This document shows, piece after piece, positions 42,518 to 54,147 of a stretch of DNA of 64,000 nucleotides (the stretch's first letter is position 1; every line of letters begins with the position of its first letter). Source of the DNA: Ruminococcus sp. (lineage in GTDB: Bacteria; Bacillota; Clostridia; Oscillospirales; Ruminococcaceae); contig JAFXXU010000042.1 of assembly GCA_017542125.1 (NCBI GenBank), forward strand, positions 62,001-126,000. Direction: 5' to 3'. A program made the position numbers and the translations under genes. Below the pieces are notes generated by a model. It was not told where the DNA came from and ran no database searches. It saw nothing but the letters and a program-made list of their open reading frames with translations.

Positions 42518-45500
42518 ATGGAAAAGCTGTCAAACGAAGAGAGGGCTGCACGGAAGGAGCTTGCAAGGAGCTATTCATCGGAGCAGACCAAGAAAAGAGA
42601 GCTGGGGGTAAAGGCTCTGCCGGAGCTGGTGAGGAAGTATCTCGAATACTCCAGCCGGGACGACGGGGGTATGGCTTCAAAGCTCAACGGTGAGCTCACC
42701 GCCGGGCTGGAGAGCGGCAAGTACAAAAAGCCCTCGGAATTCATCCTGAAAAATATGCCGGAGATATTCGGCGAGGTAGTGCCCGAGAGTATGAAGGACT
42801 CGCTGCTGTGGTCTGTGGACAACTGCATCTCCTGGCTCTATTCCTGCGGCTACACCCGCAGATCTTTCCGCAGCTCGACCTATCTCCACTATCTCGATAA
42901 GATACATACCATAGTCTACGCTTACGCCATAAACGGCGGGGTGAAGAAGCCCTTTGAGCAGCTGGTCAAGGGGGATATGACCGAGGCCGAGAGAGCCTGC
43001 TTCGACGAATACCCCAATCAGCGCAACGAGTTCGATATCTGCTACTGCATAGAGCAGGGCTGCCCGACTACTATTCAGTATATCTCCGAGCTGCTGGAGG
43101 GCGCCTCCGCCGAGGGGCTGACCTATGACATCTTCCGGGCAATATTTATGAGCAAAAGCGCAGAGCTCCACCAGCTGGCGGGCAAGCTGCTGCTCGCGGC
43201 ACGTTTGCAGGAGGGTCTCCGTCAGGCGATCTGCGAGACCTGCGACAGCGGCTCGATCGAGGCTTTCCGATATATGCTGGGGATGATCACCGAAAACGAC
43301 CTTATCCGGTATTCCTCCGTCAAGAGAGCCATAGGCACCTGGACGGGTCTGGTGGCTGCGGATTCCGGCGACCTTGACCGCATCAGCACCAAGACCCTTG
43401 CCCTCATAAACGGCTGCCTTTCCGACGAGGGCTTCCGTGAGGAATGCCTCGGCTCCGATGACGCGATGAAGGTCTACATCGGCCTTTGGGCAATAGGCGT
43501 AGAGGACGTCATCAGATGCAGCGAGAGGATGGTCTCCCTGGCCCGCACAGGCTCTCATCAGCAGGTGCTTGCGGCGGCTTACTTTATGGGCGAGCTGTGG
43601 ACAGGCCCGATAATAGGCAACTTGGCTATGGAGCTGCTGCTCACCCGTAACACCGACTACGATATAATGTCATTTGCCATAAGCAATCTTTTCCGGGGGA
43701 TAACTGTGTCCTCCTCCAAAAACTTTGACGCCGCAGCCCGTTTCAGCGCCTCCTTCAAGGACAGAGCCGAGGGTGAGCTTTGCTACTCCAAGCTGATGGA
43801 GATATACGAGGCTATCCCCAAGAAGGAGCTGACTTTCTCCCCCTGCGTGTTCCCCTGGTACACCGCCACCCTCACTAAGAGCAATGTGGTGCAGGAGCTC
43901 ATCTATGTGGCGGCCATCCTGGACGACAACGACAAGAAGGACGTTATGTGCAAAAAGATCCCGGAGATAGACGTTTCGGGCTACGGCACAAGGCGCTTTG
44001 AGATAGAGCTGCTGCTCTCGGAGCCGGAGACCGACACCCAGCTGGATATGCTGGTGAGCGAGCTTGCGGACAGGGAGGAATACTCCCGCGGGGCGGCTTA
44101 TATGGCTATGCTGAACAATATCGGCAAGCTCACCGACAGGCATTATCTTATGCTGGAGGATATGCTGCGCTACAAGTCCTCGGACATACGCGCCCACGTT
44201 ATAGACATAATGCTCAAACGCACCGAGGGGCTCTATGAGAGCATAGAGCGCCTCCTCGCCGACAAGAAGGAGGAAAAGCGCACCGCGGGTCTGGATATGA
44301 TAATGCAGCTGGGCAAGGATGAAGCCCGCTCGGAGCTTTACGCCCGCTGCCTCACCCTCGTCCCGCTGATAGAGAAGCCCTCCACCAAGGAGCAGATACT
44401 CATTGACAGCCTCACCGCTGCCTCCGTCGGCTCCGAGAGCAGCGAGGAAGGCTTCGGGCTCTACTCAGAGAATGACAGCTTCGAGCCTATGACCGATTTC
44501 GGTGAGTACGGCGAGGAGTGCTTAAAGACCTTCCTTAAATACTTCCCCCACAGCACCGCTGCCGGAGGTAAGGCGAGCAAATCCGAGGGGGACTTTGAGA
44601 AGCCCCTCAAGGCTCTGGACGAGCTCATCGAGGAACACAAAAACGAAGAGTTCACATCCTCCTGGGGGGAGAAGGCTCTGCTGGGGCAGGAGGGCTTCCT
44701 CCGCGAAAAGGCTCCCGACGGCTCCAACCGGGTACCCTTTGGGGAGCTCTGGGATAAGTTCTACGACGAGCATATCAAAGACCCCGTGCTGCTGTTCCGG
44801 ATGCAGATGGGCATATACGGCGGCGATAAGCACGAATTCTCCAGCGAGCTGTTCGGCAAAGAATTCGACCGCCCCTTCAAGTTCATGCACCGCAATCAGA
44901 TAGAATCCGTGATAGAAGCGCACCTCAATAAGCACTTCGACAAAGATGAGCTGGGGCGCGTGGGCTTTGCTGCGGTGAGACTTATCTGCGAGGCTGCCGA
45001 GAGCGGGCGGGATATGTTCGCCGAGGTGCCTCACAACAGCACCTACTGGCACCCCACCTACACCTACGTCAAGAACGGCAAGGTGATCCAGACCGACCAG
45101 AGCAGGATCATCAGCATATTTGACGATATGCTGGTAAAGCAGGTAAAACTCCGCTTCAATTATAATGACAAGCAGCATCTCGCCGAGAGCTTCAGCCTCG
45201 GATACCGCACCAGCCGCTGCTTCGGCAAGCAGGTGATCAACGAGTTCCTTAAAGACAAGGATAGCAAGAACACCAACAGCATCGTGACCTATGACGGCCC
45301 CGGCGAGACGGTGTATATGCGTGCGGCATACAGCGGAGTGATCTCCGAGGGCTTTATGTACCGCACCTTCCTGAACGATGCCAAGCTGGACGGCATCCTC
45401 GGCACGGTATGCGGCATAGCCCAGAGCTTCACTGACAGCGAGCGCAAGCGTATGACCCGCCAGCGCTGGGGAGGCTGGCGCACAGCCAGGGCTCTCTCAT

Positions 45501-47659
45501 ATCTGCTCAATGAGACCGAGCCGGTCATCACCGATGAGAACAGGCCTCTGGTGGAATACGTCTTCCACATTTACGAGAAGCTGACCGCCCCCGTTCTGGA
45601 CAGCGAGCTGCGCCGGGGCGACTCCCCCGCCCGCTTCACCGATGCGGCAACGGGCATCACCCGCATTTACGGCTGCGACCGCTTCGTGCAGATACTTTCT
45701 GCGCTGGGCAGAGATACCCTGGAGCGCAGCTATTACTACTCCGGGACTATGTCCAAAAGGCAAAGCCTCAGCAGGCTGCTGGGAGTATGCGTCCCCGGTG
45801 CGGAGGATACTGCGGAGCAGCTGGGGGAGCTGCTTAAAAAGACCGACATCACCGAAAAGCGCCTGGTGGAAGCCGCCCTCTACTCCCCTGAATGGATAGA
45901 CCTTGTGGGAGAGCATCTGGGCTGGGAGGGCTTCCGGCCCGCCTGCTTCTACTTTATGGCTCATATGAACGAGCGCTTTGACGACGTGCGAAAGGCTATG
46001 ATAGCCAAGTTCACTCCCATACCCACCGAGGAGCTCGCAGGCGGAGCCTTTGATATCAACTGGTTCAGGGACTGCTACGGAGTAGTCGGGGCGAAGCGCT
46101 TCGACACCATCTACGATGCGGCGAAATACATCACCGACGGTGCAAGGCACTCCCGTGCCCGGAAGTATGCCGATGCCGTTCTCGGCAGGCTTGACCGAGC
46201 CGATGCCGAAAAGCAGATCAAGGACAAGCGCAACAAGGACACCCTTATGGCTCTGGCCCTCATCCCCATAAAGGACGAGAACGACATCCTCTCCCGCTAT
46301 ATTCTTTTCAAGCAGTTCGCCAAGGAGAGCCGGCAGTTCGGAGCCCAGCGCCGTGCCAGCGAGACCGCAGCCTCGGATATGGCAATACGCAACCTTGCCG
46401 AGAATGCGGGCTGCTCCGACGTAACAAGGCTATCGCTGAGAATGGAGACCAAGCTGTTTGACGATATCCGTCCGCTGACCGAGCCCAATGCCGTGGGTGA
46501 CATCACCGTTAAGCTGGAGGTCACCGAAAGCGGCACCGCCGAGCTTGTCTGCGAGAAGAACGGAAAGGCTCTGAAATCCATACCCGCCAAGCTCAAGAAG
46601 GATGAGCTCATCCTCCGGATGGGCGAGGTGAAGAAGCAGCTCACCGAGCAGTACCGCCGCACGCGGATAATGCTGGAGCAGGCTATGGAGGACAGGACAG
46701 GCTTCCTCGCCTCGGAGCTGGCAGGACTGCAGCAGAACCCGGTCATCTGGCCGCTGATAAGAGACACGGTATTCGTCTGCGGTAAGGATGCGGGCTTTTT
46801 CGCAGATATGAAGCTTACCCCCGCCAAGGGCAAGGCAGTTTCCCTCAAACCCGACAGCGTCCTCATCGCGGCGCACCCCTTCGACCTTTGGTCGGCGGGC
46901 AGCTGGAGGGACTATCAGCAGGTACTCTTCGAGCAGAAACGGGTGCAGCCCTTCAGGCAGGTATTCCGGGAGCTCTACGTCAAGTCGGAGGACGAGCGCG
47001 GAGCTATGACCTCGACCCGCTACGCAGGCAACCAGATAAATCCCAAGCAGACTATTGGCTGCTTAAAGGGCAGGCGCTGGGTAGCCGATGTGGAGGACGG
47101 CCTGCAGAAGGTCTACTACAAGGAGAACATAATCGCACGCATCTATGCCCTCGCGGACTGGTTCTCACCTGCGGACATCGAGGCCCCGACCCTTGAATGG
47201 GTGGACTTCTTCGACCGCAAGGACGGTCATCAGCTGCCGATAGACGACATCCCCGACATCATCTTCTCGGAGGTGATGAGGGACGTTGATCTGGCTGTGA
47301 GCGTAGCTCACGCAGGGGGCGTTGATCCCGAGACCAGCCACTCCACCGTTGAGATGCGCAGGGCGATCTGCGAGTTCACCATGCCTCTCTTCAAGCTCAC
47401 GAATGTCACCTTTGAGAAGAGCCACGCCTTTATCAAGGGCAGCATGGCTGATTACAGCATACACCTGGGCAGCGGTGTGGTACACCTCCAGGGCGGGCCG
47501 ATGATAAATGTCCTCCCCGTACACTCGCAGCACCGGGGCAGGCTGTTCCTCCCCTTTATCGATGAGGATCCCAAGACCGCAGAGATCATAAGCAAGATAC
47601 TTCTCTTTGCCGAGGACGACAAGATCAAGGATCCATTCATACTCGATCAGATACGCTGA
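42518..47659 (+). CDS. Giant DUF4132-domain protein
   Basis: 1713 residues, cytoplasmic, with an AAGGAG site upstream. The first 900 residues are helical and repetitive, consistent with HEAT-like solenoid units (for example AKLLLAARLQEGLRQAICET, YMAMLNNIGKLTDRHYLMLEDMLRYKSSDIRAHVIDIMLKR). The region from about 1200 to the end carries the DUF4132/MolR-type pattern: PTPTEELAGG-like turns, RDTVFVCGKDAGFFAD, LIAAHPFDLWSAGSW, QPFRQVFRELYVKSEDE, RYAGNQINPKQTIG, and a final VHLQGGPMINVLPVHSQHRGRLFLPF. Biochemical function is not established; relatives often lie with WGR-domain or regulatory genes. Here it shares strand and close spacing with the polymerase/YolD genes. Confidence 0.88.
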   Translation: MEKLSNEERAARKELARSYSSEQTKKRELGVKALPELVRKYLEYSSRDDGGMASKLNGELTAGLESGKYKKPSEFILKNMPEIFGEVVPESMKDSLLWSVDNCISWLYSCGYTRRSFRSSTYLHYLDKIHTIVYAYAINGGVKKPFEQLVKGDMTEAERACFDEYPNQRNEFDICYCIEQGCPTTIQYISELLEGASAEGLTYDIFRAIFMSKSAELHQLAGKLLLAARLQEGLRQAICETCDSGSIEAFRYMLGMITENDLIRYSSVKRAIGTWTGLVAADSGDLDRISTKTLALINGCLSDEGFREECLGSDDAMKVYIGLWAIGVEDVIRCSERMVSLARTGSHQQVLAAAYFMGELWTGPIIGNLAMELLLTRNTDYDIMSFAISNLFRGITVSSSKNFDAAARFSASFKDRAEGELCYSKLMEIYEAIPKKELTFSPCVFPWYTATLTKSNVVQELIYVAAILDDNDKKDVMCKKIPEIDVSGYGTRRFEIELLLSEPETDTQLDMLVSELADREEYSRGAAYMAMLNNIGKLTDRHYLMLEDMLRYKSSDIRAHVIDIMLKRTEGLYESIERLLADKKEEKRTAGLDMIMQLGKDEARSELYARCLTLVPLIEKPSTKEQILIDSLTAASVGSESSEEGFGLYSENDSFEPMTDFGEYGEECLKTFLKYFPHSTAAGGKASKSEGDFEKPLKALDELIEEHKNEEFTSSWGEKALLGQEGFLREKAPDGSNRVPFGELWDKFYDEHIKDPVLLFRMQMGIYGGDKHEFSSELFGKEFDRPFKFMHRNQIESVIEAHLNKHFDKDELGRVGFAAVRLICEAAESGRDMFAEVPHNSTYWHPTYTYVKNGKVIQTDQSRIISIFDDMLVKQVKLRFNYNDKQHLAESFSLGYRTSRCFGKQVINEFLKDKDSKNTNSIVTYDGPGETVYMRAAYSGVISEGFMYRTFLNDAKLDGILGTVCGIAQSFTDSERKRMTRQRWGGWRTARALSYLLNETEPVITDENRPLVEYVFHIYEKLTAPVLDSELRRGDSPARFTDAATGITRIYGCDRFVQILSALGRDTLERSYYYSGTMSKRQSLSRLLGVCVPGAEDTAEQLGELLKKTDITEKRLVEAALYSPEWIDLVGEHLGWEGFRPACFYFMAHMNERFDDVRKAMIAKFTPIPTEELAGGAFDINWFRDCYGVVGAKRFDTIYDAAKYITDGARHSRARKYADAVLGRLDRADAEKQIKDKRNKDTLMALALIPIKDENDILSRYILFKQFAKESRQFGAQRRASETAASDMAIRNLAENAGCSDVTRLSLRMETKLFDDIRPLTEPNAVGDITVKLEVTESGTAELVCEKNGKALKSIPAKLKKDELILRMGEVKKQLTEQYRRTRIMLEQAMEDRTGFLASELAGLQQNPVIWPLIRDTVFVCGKDAGFFADMKLTPAKGKAVSLKPDSVLIAAHPFDLWSAGSWRDYQQVLFEQKRVQPFRQVFRELYVKSEDERGAMTSTRYAGNQINPKQTIGCLKGRRWVADVEDGLQKVYYKENIIARIYALADWFSPADIEAPTLEWVDFFDRKDGHQLPIDDIPDIIFSEVMRDVDLAVSVAHAGGVDPETSHSTVEMRRAICEFTMPLFKLTNVTFEKSHAFIKGSMADYSIHLGSGVVHLQGGPMINVLPVHSQHRGRLFLPFIDEDPKTAEIISKILLFAEDDKIKDPFILDQIR

Positions 47660-47684
47660 CCCGGAGGGGGAATACAACACAATT

Positions 47685-47720
47685 AACGGAGCGCCCGCGC
47701 TGTGCGGACGCTCCGTTTTG
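47685..47720 (+). terminator. Terminator between the DUF4132 gene and clpB
   Basis: GGAGCGCCCGC pairs with GCGGACGCTCC with one mismatch, followed by GTTTTG. It may also stop clpB transcription from the other side, though the T-run there is poor. Confidence 0.75.
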
Positions 47721-47765
47721 CTTTATGCATCACCGCAAAGGAGGGAATGCGGCGGCGCTCGGTTT

Positions 47766-50363
<2,598 letters not shown>

Positions 50364-50379
50364 AGCTTTCTCTCCCTTC

Positions 50380-51024
50380 TCAGAGTATCATAACGCCCTT
50401 TGCGAGATACGACTTGTATTTCTGTTCTATCGTATCCGCAGAGCTGCTGTCTTCAAAATAGAGTCTTATGCATTCATCCAGCAGGCTGACATAGCCGCCC
50501 ACCGCCTCGGCGATCTGCTCATCCGAGAGGGCGGAGCCGTTGGGGGAATAGAAATCCCGCACAAAGCTGACTCCCCCTCCGCTCCAGGGAACGCCGTCCC
50601 TGAAAAGCTTGCGGAGGTACTTGTTCTCCAGCCTTACCCACAGCGCAAAGAAGCTGCCGATCATTGAGGCGAGGCTCTCGCTCTGTGTCCTCAGGGAGAC
50701 CTTGAGCCTGCCCACCGCCCCTGCAAAGGAGCGTGTCAGCTCGACGCTGTAATTTACGGTGGGACGGTATTTATATTTCAGTGGGCTTTTGAGCATCATA
50801 GCGGTGCTCCCGCTCTGAGCCACCTGCAAAAGCCGCCCGCTCATAAGCTGCTCTATGCGCTCGAAGATATCCCTCATCCTCATTTCGGGAGTCATCATCG
50901 AGACCCGCTCGGCGAGTATCTGGTTTATCAGATTTGAGCGGCTCGTTCCGAGAGAATATGCCAGCTCGTCGATGGCGCTGACCACATCGTCAGCCAGAAC
51001 TATACTGTAAACGCTTTTCTTCAT
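50380..51024 (-). CDS. Ribbon-helix-helix protein upstream of clpB
   Basis: 214 residues. The N-terminal 40 residues ([34 protein letters not shown]) form a CopG/Arc-type ribbon-helix-helix, a small DNA-binding dimer. The rest is helical with [21 protein letters not shown] and a region [24 protein letters not shown], and is not recognised. Co-transcription with clpB suggests it may control the operon (inference). A GTGATGAT stretch precedes the ATG. Confidence 0.8.
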   Translation of the reverse strand: MKKSVYSIVLADDVVSAIDELAYSLGTSRSNLINQILAERVSMMTPEMRMRDIFERIEQLMSGRLLQVAQSGSTAMMLKSPLKYKYRPTVNYSVELTRSFAGAVGRLKVSLRTQSESLASMIGSFFALWVRLENKYLRKLFRDGVPWSGGGVSFVRDFYSPNGSALSDEQIAEAVGGYVSLLDECIRLYFEDSSSADTIEQKYKSYLAKGVMIL

Positions 51025-51040
51025 ATCATCACCCGTTCCC

Positions 51041-51148
51041 CTACATCGGTTCTCCCAGCGCTCTCATAAGCATTACCGCCAGCATCAGCAGCATATGTGC
51101 CGACACCGCAGCAGCTGCGATGCGCGTCATATTCCTTTTCTGTGCCAT
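51041..51148 (-). CDS. 35-residue putative membrane peptide
   Basis: A short gene with a very strong ribosome binding site (AAGGAGG, 6-7 bases before the ATG) in the right frame behind a consensus promoter. The product begins with basic MAQKRNMTR and continues as one hydrophobic helix of about 22 residues rich in Ala, Leu and Met (AAAAVSAHMLLMLAVMLM), ending RALGEPM. It would be a single-span membrane peptide. An overlapping longer frame (51021-51257) has no such site. It precedes the ribbon-helix-helix gene by 16 bases. Confidence 0.65.
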   Translation of the reverse strand: MAQKRNMTRIAAAAVSAHMLLMLAVMLMRALGEPM

Positions 51149-51204
51149 TGCTTTTCCTCCTTGCTGTCTCGTTTCCTTTGTTCTTGTGTCTGTCTCTATA
51201 TAAT

Positions 51205-51232
51205 ATTATAGCACGTTTTAATAATTTGTCAA
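51205..51232 (-). promoter_or_regulatory. Promoter of the small peptide-RHH-clpB operon
   Basis: On the minus strand TTGACA (51227-51232), 16 bases, TATAAT (51205-51210), with TGC just before the -10. Confidence 0.82.
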
Positions 51233-51306
51233 GCATTTTATATAATTTTCTTTGCAAATTATTTTAAGGCCGTGATGAATGTGCGGTTTTTCGGGCAAAA
51301 ACAAGT

Positions 51307-51332
51307 CCCCGGTACTCTTTTGAGTATCGGGG
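51307..51332 (-). terminator. Terminator of the ABC/two-component operon
   Basis: CCCCGATACTC pairs with GAGTACCGGGG around AAAA; on the minus strand ACTTGTTTTT follows. It lies about 110 bases after the histidine kinase stop. Confidence 0.75.
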
Positions 51333-51441
51333 TCGATCCTGCCTTGGTGTGCTTCGGGACGGAGATCGCTTGCGGGCGTAGCCTAGGAATAAAGCTTGAC
51401 CTGTGCAATTGCTCCGCGTTTGGTTTTCCGGCTTTGCGCTG

Positions 51442-52674
51442 CTATGCCTTCCTGAATACAGCCGTAACGTGCATATTGCCGTTCTCCGTTCGGGCGAATA
51501 TGTCTCCGCCCATTTTGCTCATAAGCTGCCGGCAGATGTATAATCCCAACCCGCTCCCCGGCTTGTTCCCGGCGTTGGGACCCCTCCGGAAGCTGTCAAA
51601 GATGTGGATGAGCTCCTCTTCTCTCAGAGTGCATCCCCCGTTGCTGACGGTGATGAGCCTGCAATCCTCTTCCTCCGAGAAGGAGAGGCTGATCCCCTTT
51701 CCGTCGCCGTATTTTATAGCGTTCTCCATTACGTTCTGCAGCACCTCTGCTGCTCTGTCAGGGTCGCAGCTGAGCATACACTCATCGTAATCCCCTATCT
51801 CCAGCGGGATGTGCAGCTCCGAGAGCTTGTCGCTGTAATACTGCTTCAATCCGTCCACCAGCTCCGAAAGGTACATCTCCCCTTCTTTTACCTCCAGGCT
51901 GAGGAAATCATCGCTTGCCGAAGAAGTGAGACGGGAAACGTACTGCTCTATCTCGTCAGCTCTCTGCCCTATGCCTTCGTAGACCTCCGCCAGCTTGGCT
52001 TCGTCGGTATAGATGCCCTTTGAGAGGGCTTTGGAGTAGAGCTTTATCGCTGAGAGCGGGGTCTTTATATCGTGGGATATGGAGAGCAGCATAGTCTGCT
52101 TGTCCTTCTGGAATTCAAGCTCACGGGCTCTGCGCTTTTCCAGAGATTCGCGCAGCATATCCGTTCCCCAGACGAACTTGCCGAAGAAGCGGCTTTTGTT
52201 CTCTTTCAGAGGTACGGTCAGGTTGCCGCGGGAGAGCTCGTAGGGCATATCCGAGAGGCGGTCAAAGGGCAGCACCAGCTTCTGACGCATATAGATGAGC
52301 ACTCCGAGCATAACTGCCGATGCAGCGGCAACAGCGATGTTCGCTGCTATCCTCACCGTGGAGGATGCCGAGGGCAGCTGATAATCCAGGCGGTAGACGG
52401 TGCCGTTTATCTCTCTGAAACAGGCATTGCCCTTGGTCTCATAAAACTCCTCCGTCCCGTCGCAGGGGGTGACGTTAGTGATGAAGGAGCAGGCCGAGAG
52501 GTCGGGCTCGCCTCCTTCGGAGATAGTACGGCTCACTCTCTCCGCTTCGACGAGGCAGTTCTTTTCATTCATCCCGCTGTCGGGGAGGAAGCGGGGCAGC
52601 AGAAGGTTCACTCCCGCAAAGAGGGCTGCCGTCAGCAGCAGCGCTATAATGATAAGTCTGTTGAAGCTCTTCAT
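51442..52674 (-). CDS. Membrane sensor histidine kinase
   Basis: 410 residues. Two membrane segments (LIIIALLLTAALFAGVNLLL, 8-27; ANIAVAAASAVMLGVLIYM, about 110-128) enclose an extracellular sensor of about 80 residues with three Cys. A HAMP-like stretch follows, then the dimerisation box LLSISHDIKTPLSAIKLY with the phospho-His, and the ATPase domain with VMENAIKYGDG (N box), SFRRGPNAGNKPGSGLGLYICRQLM (G boxes). It senses an unknown signal and phosphorylates the response regulator, whose gene it overlaps (ATGA). Confidence 0.93.
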   Translation of the reverse strand: MKSFNRLIIIALLLTAALFAGVNLLLPRFLPDSGMNEKNCLVEAERVSRTISEGGEPDLSACSFITNVTPCDGTEEFYETKGNACFREINGTVYRLDYQLPSASSTVRIAANIAVAAASAVMLGVLIYMRQKLVLPFDRLSDMPYELSRGNLTVPLKENKSRFFGKFVWGTDMLRESLEKRRARELEFQKDKQTMLLSISHDIKTPLSAIKLYSKALSKGIYTDEAKLAEVYEGIGQRADEIEQYVSRLTSSASDDFLSLEVKEGEMYLSELVDGLKQYYSDKLSELHIPLEIGDYDECMLSCDPDRAAEVLQNVMENAIKYGDGKGISLSFSEEEDCRLITVSNGGCTLREEELIHIFDSFRRGPNAGNKPGSGLGLYICRQLMSKMGGDIFARTENGNMHVTAVFRKA

Positions 52675-53333
52675 TGGAACTTATACCCCACGCCCCACAC
52701 AGTAAGGATATGCTCGGGCTTCTTCGGGTCGCGCTCCAGCTTTTCACGCAGACGCTTGATATGGACGGTAACGGTCTGGAGCTCGGTCTCGGAGTCGCTG
52801 CCCCAGATGTAGGAGAAGATATACTCCTTGGTGAGGGTCTTGCCCTGGTTCTCGACCAGCAGGAGCAGCAGCTCAAACTCCTTCGAGGTCATCTCCAGAG
52901 GCTGGCCGGAGAGCTGGGCGGTCTTTTCGGCGCGGTTGAGGGTAAGCTCGCCGCATTTGAGCTCATCCAGGGAATAGCGCCGCTTGAACACTCCCGCTAT
53001 CTTGGCGATGAGCAGGTCGATGTCGTAGGGCTTTTCGATATAGTCGTCGGCGCCGGTGATGAGGCCGTTGAGCTTATCGTTCTTGGCGGTGCGGGCGCTC
53101 AGGACGAAGATGGGCACATCGCTCTGCTTTCTTATCCTTTCGCAGACCGCAAAGCCGTCTATCCCCGGGAGCATTATATCAAGCAGGACAAGCCTTGCCC
53201 CGTATTTTTCAAACAGGGACAAGGCTTTTTCGCCGCTGTCGGCACACGAGACCGTATAGCCGTCGGCACGGAGCAGGTCGCAGAGCAGCGCGGATATCTC
53301 GGTATTATCCTCAACTATAAGTATGTCGGTCAT
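52671..53333 (-). CDS. OmpR-family response regulator
   Basis: 220 residues. Receiver domain: acidic EDN, phospho-acceptor in VLLDIMLPGIDGF (Asp), SARTA, and Lys in YIEKPYD. The C-terminal winged helix has LELLLLLVENQGKTLTKEYIFSYIWG and TVTVHIKRLREKLERD. It probably controls the upstream ABC operon, whose promoter holds an inverted repeat at 56566-56587. Confidence 0.95.
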   Translation of the reverse strand: MTDILIVEDNTEISALLCDLLRADGYTVSCADSGEKALSLFEKYGARLVLLDIMLPGIDGFAVCERIRKQSDVPIFVLSARTAKNDKLNGLITGADDYIEKPYDIDLLIAKIAGVFKRRYSLDELKCGELTLNRAEKTAQLSGQPLEMTSKEFELLLLLVENQGKTLTKEYIFSYIWGSDSETELQTVTVHIKRLREKLERDPKKPEHILTVWGVGYKFQ

Positions 53334-53361
53334 AAGAGGTCTCCCCTTTTTTGCGGGAGCG

Positions 53362-54129
53362 TCACCAGCCCATATTCATAAGCCAGTCGGAGAGCTTGCG
53401 CTCTCTGTCTCTGAGGGTGGAGGCTCCGCTGTACTTACCTAGATTATACTCCTCTTTTATGCTCCCGTCAACTATAAATAATACTCTGTCACATTTGGCG
53501 GCGACTCTGGTATCGTGAGTTACCATCATAACGGTAGTGCCGCTGGCGTTGAGGCGGCAGAGCTCATCGGTGACTTCCTCGGAGGAGGTGCGGTTGAGGG
53601 CGCCGGTGGGCTCGTCAGCGAAGATCATCTTCGGGGAGTTTATCATACTGCGGCAGATGCAGGCTCTCTGGAGCTGACCGCCGGATACCTCATTGATGTC
53701 GTTATCGGCCAGCTCGTTGATGCCCAGCTTGTTCATCAGCTCAAGGCCCTTTGCCTGCTTCTCGGCGCGGGAGGCTTTGTTCTTCTCGGATCTCACCGCG
53801 GGGAGGATTATGTTATCCAGCAGGGTGAGGTTTTTGAGCATATACATCTGCTGGAAGATGAAGCCCATCTCGTTGAGCCTCAGCTCGGCCAGCTCGTCGG
53901 GCTTCAGCTTTGAAAGCTCACTGCCGCAGAAGCTGACGCTGCCGGAGGTCACGTTATCCATACCGGAGACGGTATAGAGCAGAGTGCTCTTGCCGGAGCC
54001 GGAGGGCCCCATTACGGCTACCATCTCGCCCTCGCCTACCGAGAAGCTGATGTTGCGCAGGACGTTGTTCTGTCTCTTGTTTACGATATAGGTCTTGCAG
54101 AGGTCTTTTATTTCGAGGATGTTGTTCAT
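53362..54129 (-). CDS. ABC exporter ATPase
   Basis: 255 residues. Walker A GPSGSGKSTLLY, Q loop FIFQQMYML, signature NEVSGGQLQRACICRSMI, Walker B MIFADEPTGALN and the H loop VTHDTRVA. It belongs to the MacB/LolD/BceA-like exporters. The partner is the FtsX-type permease encoded 18 bases upstream, and a two-component system follows. That order is typical of peptide-antibiotic or cell-envelope stress modules. Confidence 0.95.
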   Translation of the reverse strand: MNNILEIKDLCKTYIVNKRQNNVLRNISFSVGEGEMVAVMGPSGSGKSTLLYTVSGMDNVTSGSVSFCGSELSKLKPDELAELRLNEMGFIFQQMYMLKNLTLLDNIILPAVRSEKNKASRAEKQAKGLELMNKLGINELADNDINEVSGGQLQRACICRSMINSPKMIFADEPTGALNRTSSEEVTDELCRLNASGTTVMMVTHDTRVAAKCDRVLFIVDGSIKEEYNLGKYSGASTLRDRERKLSDWLMNMGW

Positions 54130-54147
54130 AGCTTTTCTCCCTTTCTT

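Noticed and set aside
51021-51257. 78-codon frame overlapping the small peptide gene
   Set aside because: Its start lies upstream of the promoter's -10 region and it has no ribosome binding site; the 35-codon frame at 51041-51148 has a strong one.
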